Assembly: GCF_900106945.1 (NCBI RefSeq)
Contig: NZ_FNNE01000001.1
Location: 124,001 to 188,000 of the forward strand
From: Marinobacter mobilis
GTDB lineage: Bacteria; Pseudomonadota; Gammaproteobacteria; Pseudomonadales; Oleiphilaceae
Direction: 5' to 3'
Length of the DNA stretch: 64,000 nucleotides
Below are positions 50,835 through 60,459 of the stretch, one piece after another. Each line of letters opens with the position of its first letter. Within the stretch, counting starts at the first letter, position 1. The position numbers and the translations under genes are program-made. The notes beneath the pieces are model-generated. The model searched no databases, was not told where the DNA came from, and worked only from the letters and a program-made list of their open reading frames with translations.

Positions 50835-51572
50835 ATGAGATGGATTCTGTTGCGAGGTCTGGCACGAGAACAGGCGCACTGGGGGGCGTTTCTGCCGCAG
50901 CTGCGTGAGGCTTTTCCCGAGCATCAGTTCTTTCCCGTGGATTTGCCGGGCACGGGCGTCCACTACAAGGACCGGAGTCCGGCGACCATCCCCGACATTC
51001 GCCAGCATGTGCAACAGCAGGTGGCGCATATCCCCCGCCCCTACAGTATTCTGGCGCTGTCCCTGGGAGGTATGGTGGCGCTCGATTGGGCCCAGAATAC
51101 GGCGGAGGGGGAGATCCAGCATCTGGTGCTGATCAATACCAGTTCCGGGTTCAGTCCGCCGTGGCAACGGATGAAGCTAAAGGCCTGGCCGCGTCTGCTT
51201 CGTATCCTCAGTCGCCGCGAATTGTTCGATCGCGAGCGGGGTATCCTGGCGCTGTCGTCCAACCGTCCCCTGAGCCAGACCGTTGCCAAGCAGTGGTACA
51301 GCATTCAACGCCAGCGTCCGGTCAGTGCGGGCAATGCGCTGCGTCAGATCACAGCTGCCGCAAGATTTCACCCTGGCAGTAAGCGCCCACTTACATCAGC
51401 CCTGGTGCTGGCCAGCAAGGGCGACCGGCTGGTGGACTGGCGTTGCAGTCGTGCGCTGGAGCGGCGCTGGCAATGGCTGCTGAAGCAGCACCCGGATGCG
51501 GGTCACGACCTGCCGCTGGATGACCCCCAGTGGATCATCCGCCAATTGCAGGCTTTCCTGGGAGATGAATAA
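50835..51572 (+). CDS. Alpha/beta hydrolase
   Basis: This 245-residue hydrolase of the BioH/lipase-like type has the nucleophile elbow LALSLGGMVALDW, VDLPGTGVHYKDRSP and a C-terminal HPDAGHDLPLDDP histidine. ATG 50835 lies one base after the M14 peptidase stop, so the two are translationally coupled and probably act together. The ATG at 50655 in the same frame lies inside the previous gene and is rejected. Confidence 0.88.
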   Translation: MRWILLRGLAREQAHWGAFLPQLREAFPEHQFFPVDLPGTGVHYKDRSPATIPDIRQHVQQQVAHIPRPYSILALSLGGMVALDWAQNTAEGEIQHLVLINTSSGFSPPWQRMKLKAWPRLLRILSRRELFDRERGILALSSNRPLSQTVAKQWYSIQRQRPVSAGNALRQITAAARFHPGSKRPLTSALVLASKGDRLVDWRCSRALERRWQWLLKQHPDAGHDLPLDDPQWIIRQLQAFLGDE

Positions 51573-51643
51573 TGGTTGCTTGACGCAACTCTTTTTTGTG
51601 GGCAGTCTCTATACGGTCAAATAATTAAACGGAGACTGTTGTC

Positions 51644-52261
51644 ATGAAGATCTACGAATCCAGAACGGCCCCCAACCCCCGGCGCGTGCGGATGTTTCTG
51701 GCCGAAAAAGGTCTGCTGGACAAAGTGGAGTTTGTCGAACTTGACCTTCAGAAGGGTGACAATCTGACGCCGGAATTTGCAGCGATGAACCCGATGAAGA
51801 AAGTCCCGGTGGCCGAGCTGGATGACGGTACCTATCTCGCCGAAACCATGGCCATTTGCCGTTATGTCGAAGAAGCCCACCCGGAAACGACGCCACTGCT
51901 GGGGACCACGCCGCTGGAAAAGGCCGGGATCGAGCAATGGCTGCGATGGATCGACTTCTATTTCTTCCTGCCCACGGGTATGTGTTTTCAGCACACCAGC
52001 GGTTACTTCAAGGACCGCATGAAGCCCATTGCCGAATGGGGTGAGGACTGCCGCGTTGCGGTGGAGAAATTCTTTCATTTCCTGAACAAGCATCTGGAAG
52101 GCCGCGATTACATCTACGGTGACCAGCTTACGGCGGCAGATATCAATGCCTTTACCACGATTGCGTTCAACAAGGTCAACCGAATCGCCATCAAGCCCGA
52201 GCAGACTCATCTGCAGGCCTGGTTTGACCGTATCAAGGCTCGGCCATCGGCCAATGCGTAA
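51644..52261 (+). CDS. Glutathione S-transferase family protein
   Basis: This 205-residue protein has an N-terminal thioredoxin-like domain ([49 protein letters not shown]) and a C-terminal helical domain. A second, different GST follows 20 bases downstream. The enzymatic substrate is unknown. Confidence 0.9.
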   Translation: MKIYESRTAPNPRRVRMFLAEKGLLDKVEFVELDLQKGDNLTPEFAAMNPMKKVPVAELDDGTYLAETMAICRYVEEAHPETTPLLGTTPLEKAGIEQWLRWIDFYFFLPTGMCFQHTSGYFKDRMKPIAEWGEDCRVAVEKFFHFLNKHLEGRDYIYGDQLTAADINAFTTIAFNKVNRIAIKPEQTHLQAWFDRIKARPSANA

Positions 52262-52281
52262 CTCATAACGGGAACATAGCT

Positions 52282-52947
52282 ATGATTGACCTGTATACGT
52301 CACCGACCCCCAATGGCCACAAGATCAGCGTTCTGCTCGATGAATTAGGGGTGGACTACAACCTGATTCCGGTGGATCTGTCGAAGGCCGAACAGAAAAC
52401 GCCGGCGTTCCTGGCCATGAACCCCAACGGTCGCATTCCGGTCATTGTTGATCGGGACAACGATGACTTTGTGGTATTTGAATCCGGCGCCATCATGATT
52501 TATCTGGCGGAAAAGTTCGGCTGTTTTCTGCCCGAGGATGCCGCTGGGCGGTCACGCACCCTGCAATGGCTGATGTTCCAGATGGGCGGCGTGGGGCCGA
52601 TGATGGGCCAGGCCAATGTGTTCTACCGCTATTTCCCGGAGAAGATCCAGCCTGCGATTGATCGCTACCAGCACGAGTGCCGGCGCCTGTTCGAGGTGCT
52701 GGACCGCCGCCTGGGGGAAGCTCACTACCTGGCCGGAGATGAAATCACCATTGCCGACTTCGCCAACTGGTGCTGGGTGCGTACCCATACCTGGTCCGGG
52801 GTGTCGGTGGAGGGGCTGGACCACCTTAATCGCTGGCTTGATGAGCTGGCGGCCCGCCCCGGATGTCAGAGTGGCGTCCGCAAGCCGGAACGGATGACCG
52901 AATCAGAGTCACTGGTCAAGGTCGCGCAATCGATGGTGACGCGTTAA
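52282..52947 (+). CDS. YfcG-like glutathione transferase / disulfide reductase
   Basis: This 221-residue GST matches the nu-class YfcG/YghU type: [33 protein letters not shown], then [14 protein letters not shown] and [14 protein letters not shown]. Relatives reduce disulfides with two glutathiones. It is probably co-transcribed with the preceding GST. Confidence 0.9.
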   Translation: MIDLYTSPTPNGHKISVLLDELGVDYNLIPVDLSKAEQKTPAFLAMNPNGRIPVIVDRDNDDFVVFESGAIMIYLAEKFGCFLPEDAAGRSRTLQWLMFQMGGVGPMMGQANVFYRYFPEKIQPAIDRYQHECRRLFEVLDRRLGEAHYLAGDEITIADFANWCWVRTHTWSGVSVEGLDHLNRWLDELAARPGCQSGVRKPERMTESESLVKVAQSMVTR

Positions 52948-52992
52948 CTCGGCGTGACCGTCCCCAATGCGGATGGTTGAAAATCGCTCAGA

Positions 52993-53028
52993 TATTCTAT
53001 AAAAGAATAAGCATATAATTTATTCTTT
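52993..53028. promoter_or_regulatory. AT-rich promoter region with three TATTCT half-sites
   Basis: Half-sites TATTCT (52993-52998), AGAATA (53004-53009) and TATTCT (53021-53026) alternate in orientation. The last two form a perfect 9-bp inverted repeat (AAAGAATAA / TTATTCTTT) around TATAAT at 53014-53019. This is a candidate operator over the promoter of the DUF3365 gene. Confidence 0.5.
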
Positions 53029-53041
53029 CTGGAGCGAGGCA

Positions 53042-53617
53042 ATGACTTTACGAAAATCCGGGTTGGCGGTATTGGTTGGCCTGAGTGTGTTGGCCGTGGA
53101 TGTGGCTGGGGGTGACGAGGCCGAGCTGGTTGCCGAAGCCCGCAGTCGGGCCAGTGCGTTTGGGGCTGACTTGCAGGCAACGCTGAAAAGCGCCATCCAG
53201 GCTGGCGGCCTGACCCAGGGCATAGAAGTCTGCAAGAGTGCGGCCCCTGCGCTGGCGGACCAGCACAGTGTTGAGAGCTGGAGCATCGGTCGTACCGCGT
53301 TGCGTGTGCGCAATCCAGGCAATGCACCGGATGCCTGGCAGACCGAACAGCTAAAAATGATGTCCGCTGCCCCCATTCAGGATGGTCGTCCGGCGTCAGT
53401 CTGGCGCACGCGTGATCACGAAGGGCAGCCGATGTTTGAGTATATGCAGGCGATCCCTACTGGAGAGGTCTGCCTCAAATGTCACGGTGACAACGTGTCT
53501 GAAGGTGTTCAGCAAACCCTGACGGAGCTGTACCCGGATGATCAGGCGACCGGCTTTGGACTCGGCGATTTGCGAGGCGCTTTTGTGATTCGCTACTGGC
53601 CAGTGGCCGACCAGTAA
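53042..53617 (+). CDS. DUF3365 (Tll0287-like) c-type haem protein
   Basis: This 191-residue protein has an N-terminal signal peptide (cleavage near residue 23, VDVAGG) and one haem motif CLKCH near residue 144 in GEVCLKCHGDNV. It fits the DUF3365 family of periplasmic haem-binding sensor or redox domains. It stands as a single-domain protein, not fused to a kinase or cyclase. GGAG precedes the ATG. Confidence 0.88.
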   Translation: MTLRKSGLAVLVGLSVLAVDVAGGDEAELVAEARSRASAFGADLQATLKSAIQAGGLTQGIEVCKSAAPALADQHSVESWSIGRTALRVRNPGNAPDAWQTEQLKMMSAAPIQDGRPASVWRTRDHEGQPMFEYMQAIPTGEVCLKCHGDNVSEGVQQTLTELYPDDQATGFGLGDLRGAFVIRYWPVADQ

Positions 53618-53642
53618 CCGCACACCGATCACTGCTGCGCAG

Positions 53643-53681
53643 AACGAATAACGCCAGGTCTGGTGCCTGGCGTTATTCGTT
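53643..53681. terminator. bidirectional hairpin between DUF3365 gene and trpC
   Basis: A perfect 16-bp stem with a seven-base loop (TCTGGTG) lies between the convergent genes. AT-rich stem ends substitute for a U tract on both strands. Confidence 0.75.
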
Positions 53682-53701
53682 TGGGCGTGTTCAGAACGTC
53701 G

Positions 53702-54514
53702 TCAGAAAAACAGTTCCTGTAGCTTGGCGCCCGGATCTTCTGCCCGCATGAACGACTCGCCCACCAGGAAACCGTAGATCCCCCGGTCGGTCATGGCGGT
53801 CACATCGCCACGGCTGAGGATACCGCTTTCTGTCACTGCAAAACGCTCGGCGGGAATGCGCCCGTGAAGATCGAAGGTGGTGTCCAGCGAAACCTCAAAG
53901 GTGTGCAGGTTGCGATTGTTGATGCCCACCAGCGGCGTAGTGAGGGTCAGGGCGTCGTCCAGCTCTTCACCGTCATGCACTTCCACCAGTACATCCAGCC
54001 CAATCTCATGGGCAATGCCTTCCAGTTCCTGCATCTGATCCTTGGTCAGGCACGCGGCAATCAGCAGGATGCAGTCCGCCCCCAGGGCACGGCTCTCATA
54101 GACCTGATAGGGGGCGACCATAAAGTCCTTGCGGATCACCGGCAGGTCGCAGGCGTTGCGTGCGGCCACCAGGTAGTCTTCATGGCCCTGGAAGAAATCC
54201 CGGTCGGTGAGTACCGACAGACACGCAGCCCCGGCCCGGGCATAGCTTTCGGCAATGGCGGGCGGGTTGAACGGATCCCGCAGGATGCCTTTGCTCGGAG
54301 AGGCCTTCTTGATTTCCGCAATGACCGCCGGCTGCCGCGCTTCAATGCGGGACTGCATGGCCGCCGTGAATCCCCGTGTGGCAGGTTGATCACCGGCCCG
54401 GGCCTTCATGTCGGCAAGGGACGCGGCGGGTTTGCGCTCGTCGATCTCCTGCCATTTGCGGTCAACGATTTTGCGCAGGATGGTCGGGGTGCGGTCGTTG
54501 TGTCGGTTGCTCAT
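53702..54514 (-). CDS. trpC: Indole-3-glycerol phosphate synthase
   Basis: This 270-residue TIM-barrel enzyme makes indoleglycerol phosphate for tryptophan synthesis. Motifs include [11 protein letters not shown], the catalytic [12 protein letters not shown] and [13 protein letters not shown]. It is monofunctional, with no TrpF fusion. It is the last gene of trpEGDC, nine bases after trpD. Confidence 0.97.
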   Translation of the reverse strand: MSNRHNDRTPTILRKIVDRKWQEIDERKPAASLADMKARAGDQPATRGFTAAMQSRIEARQPAVIAEIKKASPSKGILRDPFNPPAIAESYARAGAACLSVLTDRDFFQGHEDYLVAARNACDLPVIRKDFMVAPYQVYESRALGADCILLIAACLTKDQMQELEGIAHEIGLDVLVEVHDGEELDDALTLTTPLVGINNRNLHTFEVSLDTTFDLHGRIPAERFAVTESGILSRGDVTAMTDRGIYGFLVGESFMRAEDPGAKLQELFF

Positions 54515-54523
54515 GATCGGTCT

Positions 54524-55555
54524 TCAGTCGTAACAGTGTGAGAAGTCGGCCAGTTCAGACAGCTTGCCCGCTGCCAAGCCGCTGCCGATCGCGTCCAGGG
54601 CCATATCCACACCATGTTTCATGGTGTCTGACAGCCCGGCGACGTAAATGGCGGCGCCAGCGTTGAGGGCGATCATATCACGGGCTTTCTCGGCCATGTC
54701 GTCATGGCCACGGCCAAAGGCGGCGTGAATCAGCTTGAGGGAATCGTCGGCGGTGCTGACATCAAGCCCGACCAGGGTCTGGCTGGCGATGCCGAGGTCT
54801 TCCGGTTTGATGGTGTATTCGCTGATCTCGCCGTCCTTGAGTTCCGCCACATGGGTTTCGGAGGCCAGGCTGATTTCATCGAGACCGTCTTTGGCATTCA
54901 CCACCATGATGTGTTCGCTGCCGAGGTTCTTCAGGACTTCGGCCATGGGGCGACACAGTTCCTTGGTGAAGACACCAATCAGCTGGCGTTTGACACCTGC
55001 CGGGTTGGTCATCGGCCCAAGGATGTTGAAGATGGTGCGCATGCCCAGTTCCCGGCGCGGGCCAATGGCGTGTTTCATAGCGCCATGGTGAGCGGGGGCA
55101 AACATGAAGCCGACGCCGATCTGTTCGACACAGCGGGCGACCTGTTCCGGGCTGATGTTGAGGTTGACGCCGGCCTTTTCCAGCAGGTCAGCGCTGCCGC
55201 TCTTGGAGGAAACGGCGCGGTTGCCGTGCTTGGCAACGTACCCGCCGGCGGCTGCGACCACGAAGGTGGCGGCGGAGGAGACGTTGAACAGATTGGCGCC
55301 ATCGCCGCCGGTGCCAACGATGTCTACCAGCGGCTGGGCATTGATGCTGACGGGGGTGGCCAGTTCCCGCATAACTTCGGTGGCGCCGGTGATTTCCTCG
55401 ATGGTTTCACTCTTGATGCGCAGGCCCATCAGCAGGGCGCCGATCTGGGCATCGGTGGCTTCACCCTGCATGACAATCCGCATGACGTCTTTCATTTCGT
55501 CGCGGGTGAGGTCGAGGTTGGCGGCAATTCGGTTGAGCGCTTCTTTGATGTCCAT
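54524..55555 (-). CDS. trpD: Anthranilate phosphoribosyltransferase
   Basis: This 343-residue enzyme attaches phosphoribose to anthranilate. The PRPP-binding region [17 protein letters not shown] and [18 protein letters not shown] are intact. It is separate from TrpG, as in Pseudomonas. Confidence 0.97.
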   Translation of the reverse strand: MDIKEALNRIAANLDLTRDEMKDVMRIVMQGEATDAQIGALLMGLRIKSETIEEITGATEVMRELATPVSINAQPLVDIVGTGGDGANLFNVSSAATFVVAAAGGYVAKHGNRAVSSKSGSADLLEKAGVNLNISPEQVARCVEQIGVGFMFAPAHHGAMKHAIGPRRELGMRTIFNILGPMTNPAGVKRQLIGVFTKELCRPMAEVLKNLGSEHIMVVNAKDGLDEISLASETHVAELKDGEISEYTIKPEDLGIASQTLVGLDVSTADDSLKLIHAAFGRGHDDMAEKARDMIALNAGAAIYVAGLSDTMKHGVDMALDAIGSGLAAGKLSELADFSHCYD

Positions 55556-55618
55556 TCGGTGGTCTCTTCTGGTCAGTTTTGGTCGTTGCCTTTAGAGAGC
55601 TTAGCAAGCCGACTCAAC

Positions 55619-56197
55619 TCAGCTCCGCAAAAAATTCCGCAACAGCTCGTGGCCCTGCTCGGTCATGATCGATTCCGGGTGGAACTGTACCCCCTCAATC
55701 GGCAGGGTTTTGTGGCGGACCCCCATGATCTCTTCTACTGAGCCGTCTTCGTTGCGGGTCCAGGCGGTGACTTCCAGGCAATCTGGCAGGGTGTTCTTGT
55801 CGATCACCAGGCTGTGGTAGCGGGTCGCCTGCAGGGGATTGTTGAGGCCGCGGAATACGCCTTCATCCTTGTGGTACACCGGGGAAATCTTGCCGTGCAT
55901 GACCTGGCCGGCACGGATGATATCGCCTCCAAAGACCTGGCCGATGGACTGGTGTCCGAGGCAGATGCCGAGGATCGGCAGCTTGCCGGCAAAGTGTCGG
56001 ATGGCGGCCATGGAAATACCGGCTTCGTTCGGGGTGCAGGGGCCGGGGGAGACCACCAGTCGTTCCGGCTTCAGCGCCTCGATCTGCTCGATGGTGATTT
56101 CGTCGTTACGATGCACCTGCACGTCGGCACCCAGCTCGGCCAGGTACTGAACCACGTTGTAGGTGAAGGAGTCGTAGTTATCGATCATCAGTAGCAT
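55619..56197 (-). CDS. trpG: Anthranilate synthase glutamine amidotransferase subunit
   Basis: This 192-residue subunit supplies ammonia to TrpE. The class I amidotransferase triad is visible: Cys in [15 protein letters not shown], His and Glu in [13 protein letters not shown]. trpE ends 11 bases upstream. It could also serve PabB if shared. Confidence 0.96.
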   Translation of the reverse strand: MLLMIDNYDSFTYNVVQYLAELGADVQVHRNDEITIEQIEALKPERLVVSPGPCTPNEAGISMAAIRHFAGKLPILGICLGHQSIGQVFGGDIIRAGQVMHGKISPVYHKDEGVFRGLNNPLQATRYHSLVIDKNTLPDCLEVTAWTRNEDGSVEEIMGVRHKTLPIEGVQFHPESIMTEQGHELLRNFLRS

Positions 56198-56208
56198 GGT
56201 ACGGCTCC

Positions 56209-57696
56209 TCAGTGGTCAAAATCGTTCAGGGTCATGGCGACTGCGCGGAAAATGGCCCGGCCCTTGTTCATGGTTTCCTTCCACTCCAGCCGTGGAATGG
56301 AATCCGCCACCACACCGGCGCCAGCCTGAATGTGCAGGGTATTGTCCTGGATCACCGCGGTACGGATGGCAATGGCGGTGTCCATGTTGCCGTTCCACGA
56401 CAGGTAGCCCACAGCGCCACCGTAGATGCCCCGTTTGACCGGCTCAAGCTCGTCGATGATTTCCATGGCGCGGATTTTCGGGGCGCCGCTGAGGGTGCCC
56501 GCGGGCAGGGTGGCCCGCAGCACGTCGAGACAGGAGGTGCCTTCTTTCAGGCGGCCGGTAACGTTGGAGACAATGTGCATGACGTGGGAATAACGCTCCA
56601 CGATCATCTTGTCGGTCAGTTTCACTGTGCCGGTCTCGGATACCCGCCCGGCATCGTTGCGGCCGAGGTCGATCAGCATCAGGTGCTCGGCGATTTCCTT
56701 GGGGTCGGCCAGCAGTTCTGCTTCCAGGGCCCGGTCTTCGGCATCAGTCGCGCCGCGCTTGCGGGTACCGGCGATGGGCCGCACGGTGACTTCGTTATCT
56801 TCCACCCGGGCCAGAATTTCCGGCGATGAGCCAACAATCTGGAAGTCTTCGAGATCGAGGAAGTACATGTACGGAGAGGGGTTCAATACCCGCAGCGACC
56901 GATACAGGTTCAGCGGTGGTGCCTCGAAGGGGATCGACATACGCTGGGAAATCACGGTCTGCATGACGTCACCGTCGAGGACATATTCCTTGATCTTGTC
57001 CACAGCGGCTTCGAAACGGTCCTGGGTGAAGCCGGAAATGAAGTCTTCCTCGTTCACCGTTGTGCCGCGCAGGTGGTCAGGGGTGCGCGGGGCATCGGCG
57101 GTCTGGCGGTGGAGCTTGCGCTCAAGGTCGTCCAGGCGTTGCTGAGCCTGCCCGAAGGCGCCCTCAACGCCGGGATCGACGTGAACAATCAGGTGCAGCT
57201 TGCCGCGCAGGTTATCGAACACCACCACCTCATCCGACACCATCAACAGGATGTCCGGAGTGCCGATCTTGTCCGGTGGGCAGCTTGGCTGCAGGCGTTT
57301 CTCAATGTAGCGAACGGTGTCGTAGCCGAAGTAACCCACCAAGCCGCCGTTGAAGCGGGGCAGGTCGTCCAGGTCCGGGGCGTTGAAGCGCTGCTGGTAC
57401 TCTTCGATAAACGCCAGTGGATCATCGCTCTCGATGTCTTCGACAACCTGGCCCTCGCGGGTGATCGTGACACGGTGGTCGCAAACCTTGAGGATTTCCC
57501 GGCTCGGCAAGCCAATGATGGAGTAACGTCCCCACTTTTCACCGCCCTGGACCGATTCAAACAGATACGAGTACGGCCCGCTGGCCAGCTTGAGATAGGT
57601 GCTCAGTGGGGTGTCAAGATCGGCGAGAACTTCACGGGAAACGGGAATACGGTTGTAGCCGGCGTCGGCCAGTGTTGCGAACTGCTCGGGAGTCAT
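56209..57696 (-). CDS. trpE: Anthranilate synthase component I
   Basis: This 495-residue enzyme converts chorismate to anthranilate. The N-terminal feedback site contains [20 protein letters not shown], an LLES-like motif. The catalytic C-terminal half has [29 protein letters not shown] and [23 protein letters not shown] 57696 has AGGA seven bases upstream; 57723 adds nine residues. A Trp-rich leader peptide and hairpins precede it, so attenuation is expected. Confidence 0.97.
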   Translation of the reverse strand: MTPEQFATLADAGYNRIPVSREVLADLDTPLSTYLKLASGPYSYLFESVQGGEKWGRYSIIGLPSREILKVCDHRVTITREGQVVEDIESDDPLAFIEEYQQRFNAPDLDDLPRFNGGLVGYFGYDTVRYIEKRLQPSCPPDKIGTPDILLMVSDEVVVFDNLRGKLHLIVHVDPGVEGAFGQAQQRLDDLERKLHRQTADAPRTPDHLRGTTVNEEDFISGFTQDRFEAAVDKIKEYVLDGDVMQTVISQRMSIPFEAPPLNLYRSLRVLNPSPYMYFLDLEDFQIVGSSPEILARVEDNEVTVRPIAGTRKRGATDAEDRALEAELLADPKEIAEHLMLIDLGRNDAGRVSETGTVKLTDKMIVERYSHVMHIVSNVTGRLKEGTSCLDVLRATLPAGTLSGAPKIRAMEIIDELEPVKRGIYGGAVGYLSWNGNMDTAIAIRTAVIQDNTLHIQAGAGVVADSIPRLEWKETMNKGRAIFRAVAMTLNDFDH

Positions 57697-57739
57697 GGGG
57701 CATCCTGTTATTTGACGAAACACGAATTTGGGTCATCGG

Positions 57740-57826
57740 TTCCTCAAGCGTCGTGAGGAATCCTCAAAGCAGTGCCGGTAACGCGGGTTGCCGGTTCAGG
57801 CACTGCCGGGCTGAGTGGTCAGCCGG
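57740..57826 (-). promoter_or_regulatory. trp leader hairpins (candidate attenuator)
   Basis: Three hairpins follow the leader peptide in transcription order. The first (57826-57807) pairs GGCTGA with TCAGCC across the leader stop codon. The second (57806-57769) has an 8-bp stem GGCAGTGC-type arm with inner CCGG pairing and is followed by CTTTG. The third (57760-57740) pairs TTCCTCA with TGAGGAA. The U tract is weak, so which hairpin terminates is uncertain. Confidence 0.5.
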
Positions 57827-57899
57827 TACGCCATCGCCACCATCGTGTTGCGCGAGAGGTCAGGACGTCGCGCGGAGTTGTCAAATTCAGTCCCTGCAC
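57819..57899 (-). CDS. trpL: trp operon leader peptide
   Basis: I translated a 26-codon ORF with GTG at 57899, AGGGAG nine bases upstream, and TGA at 57821-57819. It contains W20, W21 and W23 (in RWWRW), followed by only three codons and the stop. Hairpins begin at the stop codon and trpE starts about 120 bases further on. This is the layout of classical Trp attenuation. TTG 57884 is a possible alternative start giving 21 residues. It starts 45 bases after the gph stop, so the transcript may come from rpe-gph or from a promoter inside gph. Confidence 0.75.
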   Translation of the reverse strand: MQGLNLTTPRDVLTSRATRWWRWRTG

Positions 57900-57944
57900 T
57901 GCAGGTTTCTCCCTGAAAAGCAGATAAATAGGATGCCGACGAGA

Positions 57945-58634
57945 TTACAAAAGCTCTGTCAGCGAATCAACCACAATCTCAGCGCCCAGTTCATCAACCG
58001 GCCCACCGTAGTTGTAACCATAGCGAACGGCGACCACCGGCACACCGGCATTTTTTGCCGCGCTGATGTCGGTGATGGAGTCGCCGACCATCAGGGTTTT
58101 TTCCAGTGCGCCACCGAGGCTTTCGAGGGCATGGTGCAGAGGCTCGGGGTTCGGTTTCTTGACCGCGAGGGTGTCGCCGCTGACGGTAACGTCAAACCAG
58201 TGTGCCAGACCCATGCGCTCCAGCAGATCATCGGTAAAGGCCATCGGTTTGTTGGTGACCACGCCGAGCTTGCAGCCTTGGTTCGAGGCGAATTGCAGGA
58301 AGGTTTCGATGCCCTCGAACACGGTGGCATGGTGGCCGTTGACTTCGTGGTAGGCATCGAAAAACAGGTCCAGCGCGCGTTCGACGGTGGATTCGTCATG
58401 ATGGTCGTCAGCCTGATAATCATGGCGTCCGGCCAGGGCCCGGCGAACCAGCACTGAGGCCCCATTGCCGACCCATTCCCGTACCTTCTGCTCGCCGGGG
58501 GCAACCTTGCCCATAGCGACCAGCATGGCGTCGGTAGCTGCGGCGAGATCGGGGGCACTGTCCACCAGAGTGCCATCCAGGTCAAACAGGATGGTGTCCG
58601 GCCATTGGCCGTTGAACAGATCGGTCAGTTTCAT
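57945..58634 (-). CDS. gph: Phosphoglycolate phosphatase (HAD family)
   Basis: This 229-residue phosphatase removes phosphate from 2-phosphoglycolate. HAD motifs are ILFDLDGTLVDSAPD, VVTNKP and the lysine/aspartate region KKPNPEPL with MVGDSITDI. It lies between rpe and trpE, the common gammaproteobacterial order. Confidence 0.94.
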   Translation of the reverse strand: MKLTDLFNGQWPDTILFDLDGTLVDSAPDLAAATDAMLVAMGKVAPGEQKVREWVGNGASVLVRRALAGRHDYQADDHHDESTVERALDLFFDAYHEVNGHHATVFEGIETFLQFASNQGCKLGVVTNKPMAFTDDLLERMGLAHWFDVTVSGDTLAVKKPNPEPLHHALESLGGALEKTLMVGDSITDISAAKNAGVPVVAVRYGYNYGGPVDELGAEIVVDSLTELL

Positions 58635-58665
58635 GGCGAATCCTCGTCAGATGGCAGGCGCGGGT

Positions 58666-59337
58666 TCAGCGCGCCTTGGCCAGTTCGGCGCGCATCTGGT
58701 CGATGGTGGCCTTGTAGTCGTCGGTGTTGAAAATGGCGGAGCCGGCCACAAAGGTGTCGGCGCCGGCTTCGGCGATTTCGCGGATGTTGTCTACCTTCAC
58801 GCCGCCGTCAATTTCGAGGCGAATGTTGTGACCACTGGCATCAATACGCTTGCGGGTTTCCCGGAGCTTGTCGAGGGTGCCCGGGATGAAGCTCTGGCCG
58901 CCGAAACCGGGGTTGACCGACATCAGCAGGATCATGTCGAGCCGGTCCATGACGTGATCCAGGTAATGCAGCGGCGTGGCAGGGTTGAACACCAGTCCGG
59001 CCTTGCAGCCACCGTCCCGGATCAGCTGCAGGGAGCGGTCGATGTGCTGGGAGGCTTCCGGGTGGAAAGTAATGTAGGTGGCACCGGCATCAATGAACAT
59101 GCGGATCAGGTCGTCCACCGGGCTGACCATCAGGTGGGCGTCGATGGGTGCGGTCACGCCGTGTTTGCGCAGGGCCTCGCACACCATCGGGCCGATGGTG
59201 AGATTGGGTACATAGTGGTTGTCCATCACGTCGAAGTGAACGATGTCGGCGCCGGCGGCGAGGACGTTGTCGACTTCTTCCCCCAGTCGGGCAAAATCGG
59301 CAGACAGGATGGAAGGGGCGATCTGGAACGGATTCAT
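58666..59337 (-). CDS. rpe: Ribulose-phosphate 3-epimerase
   Basis: This 223-residue TIM-barrel enzyme interconverts ribulose and xylulose 5-phosphates. Motifs [42 protein letters not shown] and [10 protein letters not shown] are intact. It is the first gene of rpe-gph-trpEGDC. Confidence 0.97.
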   Translation of the reverse strand: MNPFQIAPSILSADFARLGEEVDNVLAAGADIVHFDVMDNHYVPNLTIGPMVCEALRKHGVTAPIDAHLMVSPVDDLIRMFIDAGATYITFHPEASQHIDRSLQLIRDGGCKAGLVFNPATPLHYLDHVMDRLDMILLMSVNPGFGGQSFIPGTLDKLRETRKRIDASGHNIRLEIDGGVKVDNIREIAEAGADTFVAGSAIFNTDDYKATIDQMRAELAKAR

Positions 59338-59493
59338 GGCGGCTCTCTTGGGTTCTGGCCAGTGCGTGCGCAGGCAATTGATGATGTACCGGGCCGGATT
59401 GAATCGAAGGGCCCTCTGCGAAGGTGCTAGTCTAACAGGTTGTCGCCCGGCATTTGCAGTTCCGGGACAAGATTGGTGGGAGCAATAAGGCTA

Positions 59494-60459
59494 ATGGCAG
59501 CAGGAATGACAGACAGGTTGAATCACGGTATCAGGGCGTTGGCCTGCGGGCTGCTTGTGCTGCTCCTGCTGGCCGGACCCTGGGCGGCTGCCCAGGAGGC
59601 CGCAGAGCCGGGGGCTGACAACGACGCCCCGGGGCAGGCAGAGCCGCCATCGACATCGACCCGCCTGACCATCTCCAGTGGGCTGGGGCAGCGGGACCTG
59701 GCCCGCCGCTATCCGCAGCAGGCGGTCTGGCTGGAACTTGGCGAAGGTGATAGTGAGCTGGCCCTGTTGGCACTGGAACGGGATGCGGTTGCCAGCGGAG
59801 CGATGCTGATTGTCGGCGACGAGGGTCAGTCGGCGGCCAGCGGACTCCATGGTGCCATGCGGTCGTTGCTGGCTGATCATGGTTGGGCGGCGATGGTGTT
59901 GGCGTTGCCGTCACGGCCCATGGCGCCGACCGGAGACGCCATAGGCGCAGAGCGGCCCGAGCCGGCCGCCGATGAGTCGGTGATGATCGACGTGGCGGTT
60001 GCACCGGATGCTGTCGAGCCTCTGCAGGGCTATCGCGAACGGGTGCAGGCATTGCTGGCAGCGGCGACCGCCGAGCTGAGTGGCCGGGGTTACCAGCGGA
60101 TTGTGTTGGTTGGCGTTGGTCAGGCGGCGCTACCGGTGATGCAGGCGGCGATGGGCGGAACCAGCGGTCCGAGGGCGCTGGTGTGGGTGACGCCGCGCTT
60201 CGCGGGTGCCGACGGTGAGGCCTGGCAAAGTGGGCTGGAAGGGCTGGAAGCCTGGTCGATTCTCGATCTGGCCAATACGCTGACGGGGCCGGAGGCGACC
60301 GGGGCCAGAGCCGCGGTGTTTGCCCGCAAGGGCATGACCGGGTACCGGCAGCAGCGGTTGCTGCTGAGTGATCCGGTGTCCGGACGAGATGCACCGATGG
60401 TGGTGAACCGCATTCTGGCCTGGCTGGTGCTGGCCGGCGATGGCGCCAGCCCTTATTGA
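59494..60459 (+). CDS. DUF3530 family exported protein
   Basis: This protein of about 321 residues has a signal peptide (ALACGLLVLLLLAGPWAAAQ) and a Pro/Glu-rich linker. The body resembles an alpha/beta hydrolase-like fold (IVLVGVGQAALPVMQAA) without a clear catalytic serine, in the DUF3530 family of unknown function. Starts at ATG 59494 (AAGG upstream) or 59506 are possible. It is divergent from rpe, as is its Pseudomonas counterpart. Confidence 0.8.
   Translation: MAAGMTDRLNHGIRALACGLLVLLLLAGPWAAAQEAAEPGADNDAPGQAEPPSTSTRLTISSGLGQRDLARRYPQQAVWLELGEGDSELALLALERDAVASGAMLIVGDEGQSAASGLHGAMRSLLADHGWAAMVLALPSRPMAPTGDAIGAERPEPAADESVMIDVAVAPDAVEPLQGYRERVQALLAAATAELSGRGYQRIVLVGVGQAALPVMQAAMGGTSGPRALVWVTPRFAGADGEAWQSGLEGLEAWSILDLANTLTGPEATGARAAVFARKGMTGYRQQRLLLSDPVSGRDAPMVVNRILAWLVLAGDGASPY

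Noticed and set aside
57881-57886. TTGACA on the minus strand as a -35 element for trpE
   Set aside because: No acceptable -10 lies 16-18 bases downstream, and the bases are better explained as codons of the leader peptide.
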